A stretch of DNA of 64,000 bases. It comes from Natronococcus sp. CG52 (GTDB lineage Archaea; Halobacteriota; Halobacteria; Halobacteriales; Natrialbaceae). A program made the translations under genes and the position numbers. Below, one piece after another: positions 7,252 through 16,012 of the stretch (its first letter is position 1; each line of letters begins with the position of its first letter). The notes under the pieces were generated by a model. That model was not told where the DNA came from and ran no database searches. It saw only the letters and a list, made by a program, of their open reading frames with translations. Where the stretch lies: positions 3,286,001-3,350,000 of the forward strand of contig NZ_CP099391.1 of the NCBI RefSeq assembly GCF_023913515.1, given 5' to 3'.

Positions 7252-9463
7252 CGCGGAGCACCTCCCCGGCGGCGAACTCGAACTGCGAACGGACCGCTTC
7301 GGCGAGTTCCGGATCGATATCGCCCTCCTCGAGGACGACCGCGATCTCCTGGAACAGCTCCTCGGTCTCGGCGAGGTCGGCCGTTCCGCCGGTGCTCGCC
7401 TCGCGAAGAACGCGCTCGAGTTCGCCGCGCGGTTCCTCGAGCAGCGCCTCGATCGCGCCGGCTTCACCGTGGATCGTCGCGGTCGTGTCGGCGTCGACAT
7501 CTTCGAGCGTGAGCCCCGGCACGGACTCGATCAGTTTCAGGTACCGCGACTCCTCGTAGGTGCGCCGGAGTCCGCCGGAGCCGCGCTCGTAGGAACAACA
7601 GTACAGGACCTCCTCGGCCGCACGCGAGGCGAGGGCGAGCCGTCGTCGCGCGCGCTGGGCGTGATACGTTTCGAAGGGGTCGGCGACGTCGATTGCGTCG
7701 GTGACCGGCGCGAACGTCGACGCGGTCGTCGCGGCCGACGGATCGGTGACGGCGGGGTAGTTCGGCATCTCCCGGAGCCACGCCTGCGGGAAGAGCTGCG
7801 TGAGGAACTGCTCGCCCGGGTACTGCTCGTCGATCAGATCGAGCAGGAAGACGGCCGTCCGCGAGTCGTACTTCAGGTCGTCGGCCGCACAGACCGTGAC
7901 GCCGCCGGTCGGCGGCCGGGTCTCGACGGCGTGAACGTACGGCGCGTCGTACTGGATCGTCCGTCGAAGCATCCGCCGCAGTCCCTCCCAGTCGGGGGCG
8001 ACCAGGTCCGTTCCCTCGACGAAGCGGGCGATCTCGAGCACGCGGCGGACGCTCTCGAACTGCTCCCTGGCGTCGATCCACGTCTCGTCGCGAGCGATCC
8101 GCCCCTTCAGATCCGTTCGTCGAATCCACCGCTCGAGCGAGCGCTCGACGCTCGCGTCGGTACACGCCTCGAGCAGCGACGGTGAGAACTCGGGAACGCG
8201 GGCGCGAAGGCGATCGAGCGAGTCGTCTGCCGTATCCTCGAGCCCGCCCGCGTCGCCGCGCGCCCGGCGACTCTGGAGAGTGACGAACGCGTAGAGTTCG
8301 TTGACGACGGGATCCTCCGCGAGCGAGGAGGTTCCGATCGTCGCCGTCGGAATCCCGACCTCGCGGAGTCGGCGTCTGGTCTCCGGAACCCGTTCGATCC
8401 GCGGGACCGCGACGGCGATCTCGTCGTACGACCAGTCGTGGCGGTCGGTGAGCGACTGGATCTCCGCGGCGACGGTTCGGACCTGCTCGCGCGCGGTTCG
8501 GGTGCGGATGCGGCGGGCCTGCCCCGTCTCGGAACCGGGCGACCCGTCGCTCGCGTTCGTCGACGGCGACTCGCCCGTCGCGAGGAACCGTGTAATTGCG
8601 CCGTGTGCCGGCCGGGTCGCTGCGTCGGCTCCGTCGACCCGTGACGGATCGGGCTCGAAGCGTTCGACCTCGAGCCCCGCGTTCGATGCGATCGCCTCTA
8701 TCGAGCCGGGTTCGACGCGGGTTCGTTCGACGCTGGCGTGGCGTTCGCCCAGACACACCAGGTCGGCGTCCCGAGTGAGCGCGGCGAGGTAGCGCCGGTC
8801 GAGCCGTCGGTACTCCTCGAACTCGACGGCGAGGACGGCGTCGAACGAGTCCGTGACGCGGCGTCGAACGCCGTCGACGTCGTCTTCGAGCAGCGAGACC
8901 GAACCGGGAATCACGTCCGCCCGTTCGACGAACCCTCGCTCCTCGAGGGCCTCGTGGAATCGGTCGTTCATCGCGCACAGGAAAGCGAGACAGTCGTGTG
9001 GATCCTCGAGATCGTCGAAGCGGAGCTGCTGGCGGGTCGCCGCGAGCAACAGCTGCCCGACGTCTCGGGCGAAGCTCTCGTGACGGGCGGCGCGCTCGAG
9101 GTAGTCGGGAACGTCGCGGCTCGCACCGTCGATCACCAGCGAGATGAGCTCGATCCGTTCCTCGTACTCGAGGCGGTCGAGCGTCGGGTCGTACGCCTCG
9201 ACGGTCTTCGAGGCGTGTTCCGGGAGCGACTCGACGCGGGGCGATCGGGCCACGCCGGCGGGCGTCTCGACGTCCGCGAGCGTCTCCGCGAGCGCGTCGA
9301 GCCCCGCGGGGTGGCGTTTCAGCACCAGCACGTTTCGGGGACCGTGCGTCGAGACGAGTCGTCCGTACACTTCGGTGACGGCCGCCAGCAGATCGTGCTG
9401 GGGTTCCGGGAGGAGTTTGCAGGTGCCCTCGAGCGAGGGCGGAGTTGTACCAGTCAACGTCAC
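7244..9463 (-). CDS. AddB/RecC-like inactivated SF1 helicase subunit
   Basis: A 739-aa acidic protein, first gene of the three-gene operon. It has a helicase-like layout but no Walker A: the N-terminal strand reads NVLVLKRHPAGLDAL, with no GxGKT. Traces of later motifs remain: GGVTVCAADDLKYDSRTAVF resembles motif V of its neighbour, and RRRLALASRAAEEVLYCC resembles motif VI. The GTG start at 9463 is supported by a TTTAAATA box at about 9482-9489, giving a leaderless mRNA. It probably pairs with the two downstream proteins as the chi-reading or scaffold half of an AddAB-like complex; that role is inference. Confidence 0.7.
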   Translation of the reverse strand: MTLTGTTPPSLEGTCKLLPEPQHDLLAAVTEVYGRLVSTHGPRNVLVLKRHPAGLDALAETLADVETPAGVARSPRVESLPEHASKTVEAYDPTLDRLEYEERIELISLVIDGASRDVPDYLERAARHESFARDVGQLLLAATRQQLRFDDLEDPHDCLAFLCAMNDRFHEALEERGFVERADVIPGSVSLLEDDVDGVRRRVTDSFDAVLAVEFEEYRRLDRRYLAALTRDADLVCLGERHASVERTRVEPGSIEAIASNAGLEVERFEPDPSRVDGADAATRPAHGAITRFLATGESPSTNASDGSPGSETGQARRIRTRTAREQVRTVAAEIQSLTDRHDWSYDEIAVAVPRIERVPETRRRLREVGIPTATIGTSSLAEDPVVNELYAFVTLQSRRARGDAGGLEDTADDSLDRLRARVPEFSPSLLEACTDASVERSLERWIRRTDLKGRIARDETWIDAREQFESVRRVLEIARFVEGTDLVAPDWEGLRRMLRRTIQYDAPYVHAVETRPPTGGVTVCAADDLKYDSRTAVFLLDLIDEQYPGEQFLTQLFPQAWLREMPNYPAVTDPSAATTASTFAPVTDAIDVADPFETYHAQRARRRLALASRAAEEVLYCCSYERGSGGLRRTYEESRYLKLIESVPGLTLEDVDADTTATIHGEAGAIEALLEEPRGELERVLREASTGGTADLAETEELFQEIAVVLEEGDIDPELAEAVRSQFEFAAGEVLRDD

Positions 9464-9481
9464 CGACTATACCGGAGTTTG

Positions 9482-9489
9482 TATTTAAA
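9482..9489 (-). promoter_or_regulatory. TATA box of the helicase-nuclease operon
   Basis: TTTAAATA, read leftwards, is centred about 23-26 nt upstream of the GTG start at 9463. The spacing matches leaderless haloarchaeal promoters and supports the GTG start. Confidence 0.55.
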
Positions 9490-9561
9490 TGTACGCAGTA
9501 ATGTTACGCGCGTGATGCCGAAGGAGAGCGGGGTCTCGACGTCGGCGTCGGTTCGCCTCCA

Positions 9562-10068
9562 CTATATCGGGCGTCGATCGGCTTCGCGAAGCGTCAGGTA
9601 GCCCACGTAGAGCAGCGCCGCGACGACGAGCGAGACGGCGAAGACCGACACGCCGGCGTACCCCTCGAGCGCGATGTCGGGCCGCTCCCAGAGGTACGTG
9701 CCGCCTTCGACCGCGAGAACGAACAGCGCGCCGTATCCCGCTGCGAGGGCGATCGCTCGCGAAATCGTCACGACGGTCAGCGTTCTCCGCTGGAGCAACT
9801 CGACGACGAACAGGAGTGCGATCGCGAGCCCGTAAAACGGGACCGGCAACGCTTGCCCGAGTTCGCGCGGTCCCTGGATCGCGAGCACCCCGTAGTACGC
9901 CAACGCGAGCAACACCGCGCCGACGAGGGTGAGCGTGATCCCGTACCCGCTCGCGTCGGCCGGCGTCGGAGCAGTCAGTCCACCGTCCCGGCTCTCACCA
10001 GCGGCGCCCGTCGACGGCGAATCAGGGTCGTCGTTCGACGTACTGGCTATTTTACGACGAACGATCAT
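9562..10068 (-). CDS. Small four-helix membrane protein, unknown function
   Basis: 168 aa from MIVRRKIAS. A polar N-terminal stretch of about 40 residues rich in Ser, Asp and Pro is followed by four hydrophobic segments at about 43-63, 75-93, 103-121 and 138-158, ending in LREADRRPI. No family is recognised. An alternative in-frame ATG upstream (10137) exists, but the chosen start avoids a non-hydrophobic, poorly conserved-looking extension. It is divergent from the CBS-domain gene. Confidence 0.65.
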   Translation of the reverse strand: MIVRRKIASTSNDDPDSPSTGAAGESRDGGLTAPTPADASGYGITLTLVGAVLLALAYYGVLAIQGPRELGQALPVPFYGLAIALLFVVELLQRRTLTVVTISRAIALAAGYGALFVLAVEGGTYLWERPDIALEGYAGVSVFAVSLVVAALLYVGYLTLREADRRPI

Positions 10069-10173
10069 AGGTAGTGGGCACGAGACGCGCGAGTGGTCCA
10101 CTATCCGTGCGGCTATCGGCGGTGGATCAGGCGCCATCTGCGCGGTTCCGACCAATTGCACCGGTTGGCTAAT

Positions 10174-10180
10174 TCTTATA
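10174..10180 (+). promoter_or_regulatory. TATA box of the CBS-domain gene
   Basis: TCTTATA lies about 27 nt before the ATG at 10204, the spacing expected of a leaderless haloarchaeal transcript. Confidence 0.55.
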
Positions 10181-10203
10181 CCTCGTAGCGAATATCGTAT
10201 AGT

Positions 10204-10611
10204 ATGGAGGACATTTTCGTTGCCCGAGTGATGTCGACGGACCTGGAGACCGTCACGCCGGAGACGCTCGTCGAAGATGCGGGACAGGTGATGCTCGAAC
10301 GCGAGATCGGATCGGTCATCGTCGTCGGCGAGGACAATCAACTCGAGGGGATTCTGACGACGACGGACTTCGTCAACATCGTCGCCGAGAGCCATCCGAA
10401 GGCCGAGACGTCGGTGTCGCGATACATGAGCACGGACGTCGTGACGGCGTCCGCACAGGACACCATCCGCGACGCGGCGGATCTCATGATCGAACGCGGC
10501 TTCCACCACCTGCCCGTCGTCGACGAGGACGAGGGCGTTATCGGCATGATCACGACGACTGACCTGGCATCCTATCTCTCGCGCGTGAAATCGCCGAGCC
10601 CGGAGTCGTAG
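10204..10611 (+). CDS. Two-CBS-domain protein
   Basis: A 135-aa stand-alone CBS pair (Bateman module) that probably senses adenine nucleotides or redox state. The two repeats are clear: VARVMSTDLETVTPETLVED with GSVIVVGEDNQLEGILTTTDF, and VSRYMSTDVVTASAQDTIRD with HLPVVDEDEGVIGMITTTDL. Nothing else is fused to it, so its partner is unknown. The 3' end runs into the remnant of an oppositely oriented permease gene, with the last codons of each overlapping. Confidence 0.9.
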   Translation: MEDIFVARVMSTDLETVTPETLVEDAGQVMLEREIGSVIVVGEDNQLEGILTTTDFVNIVAESHPKAETSVSRYMSTDVVTASAQDTIRDAADLMIERGFHHLPVVDEDEGVIGMITTTDLASYLSRVKSPSPES

Positions 10612-10847
10612 ACGTAGATCCCGCCGGAAACGGGGATCGCCCCACCGAGTTGTAACAACAGGAGCACCCCGAGAACCATCGGAAGCACCGAGATCAGAAT
10701 CGCAACCGTGACCGAGGGTCCAGCGATCGCCGCCATCTGCGTCGGAACGATGAAACCGCTCATTCCGACCGCCGTTCCGATGAGCAACGCGACCGCCGCA
10801 ACGGGCCCGATCTCTTCGTTAATCAGCTTGAAATCTTCTGCAGCCAT
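10572..10847 (-). pseudogene. Truncated APC-family amino acid permease (N-terminal remnant)
   Basis: The 91-residue frame begins with a sound permease N-terminus: IGPVAAVALLIGTAVGMSG for helix 1, a second helix around VAILISVLPMVLGVLLLLQ, and the GGAIPVSGGIYVY motif of the APC superfamily. Homology stops there, at the 3' end of the CBS gene, whereas a full permease needs about 400 residues more. The frame ends by chance inside the CBS gene. The upstream AT-rich stretch (10860-10920) looks like its old promoter. It is probably a deletion scar. Confidence 0.75.
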
Positions 10848-11138
10848 GTTGTGTTATACGCCACCATGACTCCATCATTCATTAATATTCACCATATATC
10901 GGTATTATCTGTCGTTAACTCGACACTATCCGCAGCTGACCGTTTCGAGTCACTTCCTAACGACATCTGGCGACGGCTGCTAAAACAATCACGCTAATAG
11001 ATATGATCTCGAAAGTGTATTCGGAGACGAATCCAAACGGGCTCTATCAAACCTGTGCGGCCGCATCAGACATCTACCGGTACGAGTTGAACATTCATCG
11101 AAGGAAACAAGTTGGCTCGGCGGAGTGGAGAAGATATC
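10848..11138. other. AT-rich intergenic region
   Basis: About 290 bp between the permease remnant and a secreted-type protein. The first 140 bp are notably AT-rich (ATTAATATTCACCATATATC near 10890) in a GC-rich genome. No convincing coding frame is seen. Confidence 0.5.
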
Positions 11139-11759
11139 ATGAAGGGCGAACGTCGATCGGTTATCGTGGGTCTCGGGACGACACTGCTCACGGCTCTCAC
11201 CGGCTATCTCAGTATCGACGAGGGTGACTCGAGTGAGGATGGGGCCGAATCGTCTGCGGACGGCGAGACGACATCTCCCGACCCGATCATCGTCGGTCGA
11301 ACGGCGCCCGAGCCGTCGCTCGTCTGGGTCGACGACGAACCCGTCGCCGACGGGCGACACGAGTTCTCCGCCGAGATCTACAACGCCGGTGCGCCGGGTA
11401 TCGTCGGCGTAACGCTGCTCTGGCTAGATGAACCGGAAGCGGAGTCGAACGGCAAGCCCGCGACGCGCCGGGAGCGATTCTTCGAAGCGAACGAACGCGG
11501 AGAGCTATCCGTCACGGCCTCCGCCCCCGAGGAGTACGGCGCGTACGATCTTCGACTCTGGGTGGCAGAACTCGTCGTCGAGATCGAGAACGACGGTGCC
11601 GGCGGCCGTATCGAGGTCACCGTGCTCGAGGACGAGCGAACCGTCGACGAAGCCGAAGTGGCGATCGACGCCGGGGAGACCGTCTCGCTCTCCTTCACCG
11701 GAGACTACACCGAAGCCGACCCCGCTACCCTCGACCTCGAGGCGCGTCCCGTATCGTAA
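11139..11759 (+). CDS. Putative exported beta-rich protein, unknown function
   Basis: 206 aa from MKGERRSVIVGLGTTLLTAL. A short basic start and one hydrophobic segment look like an export signal or N-terminal anchor; RRSVIVG resembles, but does not fully match, a Tat motif. A Ser/Asp/Glu-rich linker to about residue 45 is followed by a region that reads like a CARDB/Ig-type beta-sandwich: HEFSAEIYNAGAPGIVGVTL and the closing GETVSLSFTGDYTEADP. GTGGAGAAG lies just upstream of the ATG. It may be surface-attached; no function can be given. Confidence 0.65.
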   Translation: MKGERRSVIVGLGTTLLTALTGYLSIDEGDSSEDGAESSADGETTSPDPIIVGRTAPEPSLVWVDDEPVADGRHEFSAEIYNAGAPGIVGVTLLWLDEPEAESNGKPATRRERFFEANERGELSVTASAPEEYGAYDLRLWVAELVVEIENDGAGGRIEVTVLEDERTVDEAEVAIDAGETVSLSFTGDYTEADPATLDLEARPVS

Positions 11760-11846
11760 CCGCTGCAGCGATTCGCTCACGAGGCTGAGCAGCCGCAAAC
11801 GGTCGAGACGCTGCTCGAGAGGGCCGCAGCGTCGTGTTCTCGGCAG

Positions 11847-11856
11847 TTTATATAAA
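11847..11856 (+). promoter_or_regulatory. Candidate TATA box upstream of the subtilase
   Basis: TTTATATAAA is a strong archaeal TATA consensus 130 nt before the protease ATG. If used, it gives a leader of roughly 100 nt. Confidence 0.45.
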
Positions 11857-11985
11857 TCCCACCGGGTATTGAAAACACTGACAACAATAGGAACATGTAT
11901 GTTGCCGCTGTCGACTGGTCTTTTCAGGGAGAGATCGACGACGGGACGGTTCGACCCTCGCCGTCGTCCGTTCCCAGAACCCGAT

Positions 11986-13317
11986 ATGAAACGACGAACC
12001 TTCATTACGGCAAGTGGTGCATCGCTCGGAGCCCTCACGCTCGGCTCCGCGACGGCCGCGGCTGCTTCGACCGGCAGATTCCTCGTCGACCGCTCGAGCC
12101 TTCGGAACGAGGACGACGTCGAGATCGTTCACGAGCTATCGCCCGTCGACCTGCTCGTCGTCCGGGCATCGGAGTCGACGCTCGAGGGTGCGGGAGCGGC
12201 GTACGCGCCCGATATTCGAATCCGACCCGACGGCTACAGTCCGACCCGCCGGAGCCGTGTCGAGTACCCCGAGGAGGGAGCAGAACTGTTCGACTACCAG
12301 TGGGACAAACAGGACCAGGGCGTTCCGGACGCCCACGATATCACTCGCGGCGAAGGCACTCGCGTCGCGATTATCGATTCGGGAATCGCGGCGGGCCACC
12401 CCGACCTGGAGGGACAGGTCAACCTCGACCTCTCGAAGAGCTTCGCCGACGACGGGTACGGCGTCGGCGCGCCCTACAGCGGTACGCACGGGACCCACGT
12501 CGCGGGGATCGTCGGCGCGAGCGACGCGACCGATTCGGGCGTCGTCGGCTCCGCACCCGGCACGGAACTCGTCGACCTGCGCGTCTTCGGGGCCTCGCCC
12601 TCGAGCGTGGATCGCGGAGAGGTCCCGCCGACGTACTGGGGCGACACCTACATGGGAACGGTGCTGGCGGCGCTCGTGTACGCCGCCGAGATAGGCTGTG
12701 ACGCCGCCAATCTCAGCCTCGGCTGGACGTGGACGATGCGATCCGAGGGCTGGGGCAAGTTCTGGGGGAAGGCCCACCAGCGCATCGGACGGTACGCGAG
12801 CCGTCAGGGCACGCTCCACACTCACGCCTCCGGAAACTGGGGAGAGAGCCTCCAGTTCAACCGGGACGAAAAAGACTCCTCGGAAACCGCCGGCGGAATC
12901 ACGACGAGTTCCACGGGTCCCGTCGGGTTCGATCCCGAGACCGGCGAGTACGACGAGCCGCCGAACTCCCCGTCGGCGTACACGACCCACGGCGTCGGTG
13001 CGATCGATCTCGCGGCTCCCGGCGGGAAGGGCGGCGAATTCAGGTACGACAACGTCGTGAACGCGATCGCCATCCCGAATTTCGGCGAAGACGGCGAGTA
13101 TCAGGGTGCCGAGTACGGCTACGGCTGGCTGGCGGGCACTTCGATGGCAGCCCCGCAGGTCGCGGGCGCCGCCGCGCTCGTCAAGAGTGCCAACCAGCGG
13201 TACAACGCGAATCGGGTGAAAAACGCCCTGCAGCGGACCGCATCGGTCCCCGACGAGTACGAACGCAAGTACTACGGCCGCGGCTATCTCGACACCCTGG
13301 CCGCGGTGCAGGACTAG
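11986..13317 (+). CDS. Tat-exported subtilisin-like serine protease (halolysin type, S8)
   Basis: 443 aa. The Tat signal is MKRRTFITASGASLGALTLG, followed by an Ala-rich cleavage region near 23-28. A propeptide-like region runs to about 110. The catalytic triad is D131 in VAIIDSGIA, H171 in HGTHVAGI and S386 in GTSMAAPQVAGA; the oxyanion Asn is N284 in HASGNWG. There is no C-terminal PPC extension, so it is shorter than classical halolysins. It is expected outside the cell, secreted folded. Its stop codon lies inside repeat element A copy 2. Confidence 0.93.
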   Translation: MKRRTFITASGASLGALTLGSATAAAASTGRFLVDRSSLRNEDDVEIVHELSPVDLLVVRASESTLEGAGAAYAPDIRIRPDGYSPTRRSRVEYPEEGAELFDYQWDKQDQGVPDAHDITRGEGTRVAIIDSGIAAGHPDLEGQVNLDLSKSFADDGYGVGAPYSGTHGTHVAGIVGASDATDSGVVGSAPGTELVDLRVFGASPSSVDRGEVPPTYWGDTYMGTVLAALVYAAEIGCDAANLSLGWTWTMRSEGWGKFWGKAHQRIGRYASRQGTLHTHASGNWGESLQFNRDEKDSSETAGGITTSSTGPVGFDPETGEYDEPPNSPSAYTTHGVGAIDLAAPGGKGGEFRYDNVVNAIAIPNFGEDGEYQGAEYGYGWLAGTSMAAPQVAGAAALVKSANQRYNANRVKNALQRTASVPDEYERKYYGRGYLDTLAAVQD

Positions 13318-13439
13318 AGTAACAACTGAAGCGATCTACACACCGATCGTACTGTCCGCGGTTCTCGCTTGCTTCGCTCGCTCCGAACCGCGCCCCTGTC
13401 GTGCGATCGGATTCGCACTGACTTTCAGTGGCCACTATG
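13315..13439 (+). repeat. Inverted-repeat element family A, copy 2
   Basis: About 125 bp. The left end TAGAGTAACAACTGAAGCG supplies the TAG stop of the subtilase. The inner arms are CACACCGATCGTAC and GTGCGATCGG, and the right end is GACTTTCAGTGGCCACTAT. The core contains CCGCGGTTCTCGCTTGCTTC, the same core as copies 4 and 5 when all are aligned by their ends. Confidence 0.9.
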
Positions 13440-13815
13440 GAAAATTTGGATAGCGAGGAAGACACCGAGTATCTCACAACCTCGTTACCGATTCCGACAG
13501 CCTGGAGTGTGAGTGCGGATTCGCGGCGGATGCGGCCGATGAGCCGTCACAGGCTTCTCAGGCGATGCAAAACGGCAATCGTAGCCGGACTGATCGGCAT
13601 CTCGAGCAGGTCAATAACTACCCACCTCTCGATAAGCGGTGCGTGTTGACCGCCGCTGCGATACTGCTACTGAACCGCTCTGTGTGAGTGGTCGGATCGC
13701 CCTTCCAGAATCTACTACCGGGGTATCAACTTCTACTACGGGTCGTCGCCCTCATTGACGGCGGCGGTGACCACTGAGAGACACACCAGGCGAAGAGAGT
13801 CGTTGCAGACGTTTT
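13440..13815. other. Gene-poor interval
   Basis: No frame here has recognisable domains or haloarchaeal codon bias. The composition is less GC-rich than neighbouring genes. It probably holds decayed sequence. Confidence 0.5.
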
Positions 13816-13965
13816 CTAACTCCCGTCCGTCGTTGCCCGATTACGGTCGCGGTTTGCGTTGGAAGCGAACGTCTCCACCCACTCGAGATCGCCACACCGA
13901 AGACAGCAGTATCTTCCTTCATCTTTCCAGACGGCCATACAGCACGATCGACAGTACCGGGTCAT
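13816..13965 (-). CDS. 49-aa double-CxxC zinc micro-protein
   Basis: Reads MTRYCRSCCMAVWKDEGRYC and continues with CLRCGDLEWVETF. Two CxxC knuckles (CRSC, CLRC) about 14 residues apart form a compact zinc-binding fold like the many CPxCG-type micro-proteins of haloarchaea. The start follows an in-frame stop closely, so only one ATG is possible. It stands alone in gene-poor DNA, which lowers confidence. It could be a live regulator or a relic of a former element next to the tRNA gene. Confidence 0.5.
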   Translation of the reverse strand: MTRYCRSCCMAVWKDEGRYCCLRCGDLEWVETFASNANRDRNRATTDGS

Positions 13966-14677
13966 TAAATCATCCAACAGTCTCGCCGGTATCTGTCTTC
14001 TGGCTCCGTCTCGAATCCTCGTGACCGGTTGTCAGCCCCGGTCGACGGAAGCGGCGTACGCTATTCTCGATAGTGACCGCTCACGATCGAACTCACGGTG
14101 TTCGCCGTCCCGCTCGGCGCGGCGCCCATCCCCTAAAAACGAACGAGAGTCGTGATCTATCTCTCCGTTTTCCTCCATCCGACTCCGAAAGCGGGTCCAA
14201 GAGCCAAGTCGATGGCAATCCCCATCACGACGCCGGTTGCAATTCCAAATTAGTAGTCATTCGTTATATTAGGCGATGAGTATTTCACCCACACGTAACG
14301 GACGTTTCACGGATGGTCTCACGACAAATCATGCTATTCGCACCTGTTGCTCAGTACTGACTTTGATCTCGGCATCGACCTCGAAAGCGATTGCTCGAGT
14401 ACTCAGCGTTTCAGCGATCTCCGCGTTGCTCGCCGGTGAGATCGTCGCGTCCGAGGGCCTGCGTCGAGTGATCGACCGACGGCCAGGGAGCGACCGTCAC
14501 GCCGACCACCCCCGATTTCTTTCGCCAAAACCGCAGGACAGCGGGGATTCGAATCCCCCGCCGGTAATCACTCGGTTTTGAGAGGGGGTTTCTACGCTCG
14601 CATCGTTACTGAATAATGCAGAGACAGCTGCTAAGTCGGCGACTATCCGGACAATTCGAAACGTTACAAAATCCTGA
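13966..14677. other. Gene-poor interval beside tRNA-Ala
   Basis: About 700 bp without a supported gene. On the minus strand near 14160-14245 a short glycine-rich hydrophobic frame (GIATGVVMGIAIDLALGPAF) looks like the relic of a small membrane protein, cut by stops. A perfect palindrome GGGGATTCGAATCCCC at 14543-14558 resembles a tRNA T-arm, but no cloverleaf can be built around it. It reads like a decayed integrated element. Confidence 0.45.
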
Positions 14678-14749
14678 TGGACTCGCTGGGATTTGAACCC
14701 AGGGCCTCTTCCTTGCGAAGGAAGCGATCTACCGCTGATCTACGAGCCC
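14678..14749 (-). tRNA. tRNA-Ala (anticodon CGC)
   Basis: A 72-nt cloverleaf read leftwards. The acceptor stem GGGCTCG/CGAGTCC includes the G3:U70 pair that defines tRNA-Ala, with discriminator A73. The D arm is GATC/GATC. The anticodon stem CTTCC/GGAAG holds loop TTCGCAA with anticodon CGC. The T arm is CTGGG TTCAAAT CCCAG. No intron is present and CCA is not encoded. Confidence 0.95.
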
Positions 14750-14833
14750 TCGAACGTTCCTACCCGCGGTTTCTATTTGTAGCTTGTGTTTCTGGGCCGA
14801 CGTGAGGGTCCCCCACACGCCTCGAGTCACATC

Positions 14834-15508
14834 TCAGACGGTCGGCGCATTCCCTGACCGTCGTGACCGGGTCTCGAGCACGCCCGAGCGCCCGGCGAGG
14901 AGCCCGACCAGGAAGCCGGAGAAGTGGGCGATCAAGGCGACACCCGGCTGAGCCGTCGCCAGGGTGACGATCACCGCGAGGACGAAAAAGATCGCCCAGG
15001 TGACCCACCGCGGGACGTCGACGACCGAGGCGATCACCGACGAGAGCCGGTTCGACGCGAGAAAGTAGCCGAGCAGGGCGAAGACGGCCCCGCTAGCGCC
15101 GAGAACACCCGAAGTCGGCGTCACGCCGATGAACGGCACCGACGCGAACACTCCCGTCAGGACGATCTGGGAGACTCCCGCGAGCGCCCCCGTCACGAGC
15201 ACGAACGTGTGAAAGCGAAGACGGGTCGTCGCTCGAGCGACCGGCCAGCCGAAGACGATCAGCGCGAGACTGTTCGAGAGGAGGTGGCCGAGTCCGGCGT
15301 GGGCGTAGACGCTCGTGACGATCGTCCACGGGTTGTCCGCGAGCGGCGGCGTGAGGACGAACAGTCCGATCATCGCACCGGCGGCGCCTGCGACCGCCTG
15401 AAGGACGTAGACGACGGCGAAGATCACCAGCAGGTCGATCAGCGGGCCGCTCGAGCCGGACCGTTCGTCTGTACTCGAGGAGTCCCGAGAGCGCGATCGG
15501 CTCGACAT
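14834..15508 (-). CDS. Rhomboid-family intramembrane serine protease
   Basis: 224 aa. A Ser/Arg-rich cytoplasmic start is followed by six hydrophobic segments. Family motifs are intact: H75 and N79 in GHLLSNSLALIVFG, the catalytic Ser139 in GASGAVFALLGY, and the catalytic His195 in IAHFSGFLVGLLAG with its GxxxG packing pattern. It cleaves membrane proteins within the bilayer; the substrate is unknown. AGGAG lies 4 nt before the ATG. It is transcribed alone, towards the tRNA gene. Confidence 0.93.
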   Translation of the reverse strand: MSSRSRSRDSSSTDERSGSSGPLIDLLVIFAVVYVLQAVAGAAGAMIGLFVLTPPLADNPWTIVTSVYAHAGLGHLLSNSLALIVFGWPVARATTRLRFHTFVLVTGALAGVSQIVLTGVFASVPFIGVTPTSGVLGASGAVFALLGYFLASNRLSSVIASVVDVPRWVTWAIFFVLAVIVTLATAQPGVALIAHFSGFLVGLLAGRSGVLETRSRRSGNAPTV

Positions 15509-15667
15509 ACTCCTTGCTAGCGGGCGACGGACAAAAGTTCACGCTGCTTACTGGAGCCTGCGTATCAAGTACGGTCGCCACCGAACGGCAGTACGAACCC
15601 GCTTACGCGGCCGTCGTGCGACGGATGAAACCGTCTCAGTCGGTACTGGATCGGGTGTTGCGGCCGC

Positions 15668-15681
15668 AAAGAACGAAAAAC
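15668..15681 (-). terminator. T-rich terminator after rpsJ
   Basis: Read leftwards, CAGTTTTTCGTTCTTTG lies about 25-35 nt past the S10 stop. Archaeal RNA polymerase terminates at such U-rich runs; no hairpin is needed. Confidence 0.4.
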
Positions 15682-15703
15682 TGTGCGTGATCCCGAGCGA
15701 GCG

Positions 15704-16012
15704 TCAGTCTTCGAGGACGATCTCGATCGAGACGTCGTTCGGTACCTGGATGCGCATGAGCTGTCGGAGTGCGCGTTCGTCGGCGTCCAGATCGATCAGG
15801 CGCTTGTGGACGCGCATCTCCCAGTGCTCCCACGTGGCGGTACCCTCGCCGTCAGGCGACTTCCGGGTCGGCACCTCGAGGGTCTTCGTCGGCAGCGGGA
15901 TTGGACCGCTCAGGTTGACGCCGGTGTTGTTCGCAATCTCGCGGACGTCGTCGCAGATGTCGTCGAGGTCGTCTGGACTCGTGCCCGCGAGTCGAACGCG
16001 TGCCTGCTGCAT
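15704..16012 (-). CDS. rpsJ: Small ribosomal subunit protein uS10
   Basis: 102 aa, beginning [20 protein letters not shown] and containing [20 protein letters not shown], the conserved S10 loop, and the HKRLIDLDA segment. It is part of the 30S head. It follows the EF-1 alpha stop with no gap, the usual archaeal tuf-rps10 order, so the two are co-transcribed. Confidence 0.97.
   Translation of the reverse strand: MQQARVRLAGTSPDDLDDICDDVREIANNTGVNLSGPIPLPTKTLEVPTRKSPDGEGTATWEHWEMRVHKRLIDLDADERALRQLMRIQVPNDVSIEIVLED

Noticed and set aside
14531-14580. A second tRNA around the T-arm-like palindrome
   Set aside because: No acceptor stem, D arm or anticodon arm can be placed at proper distance on either strand; at most it is a tRNA-derived fragment.
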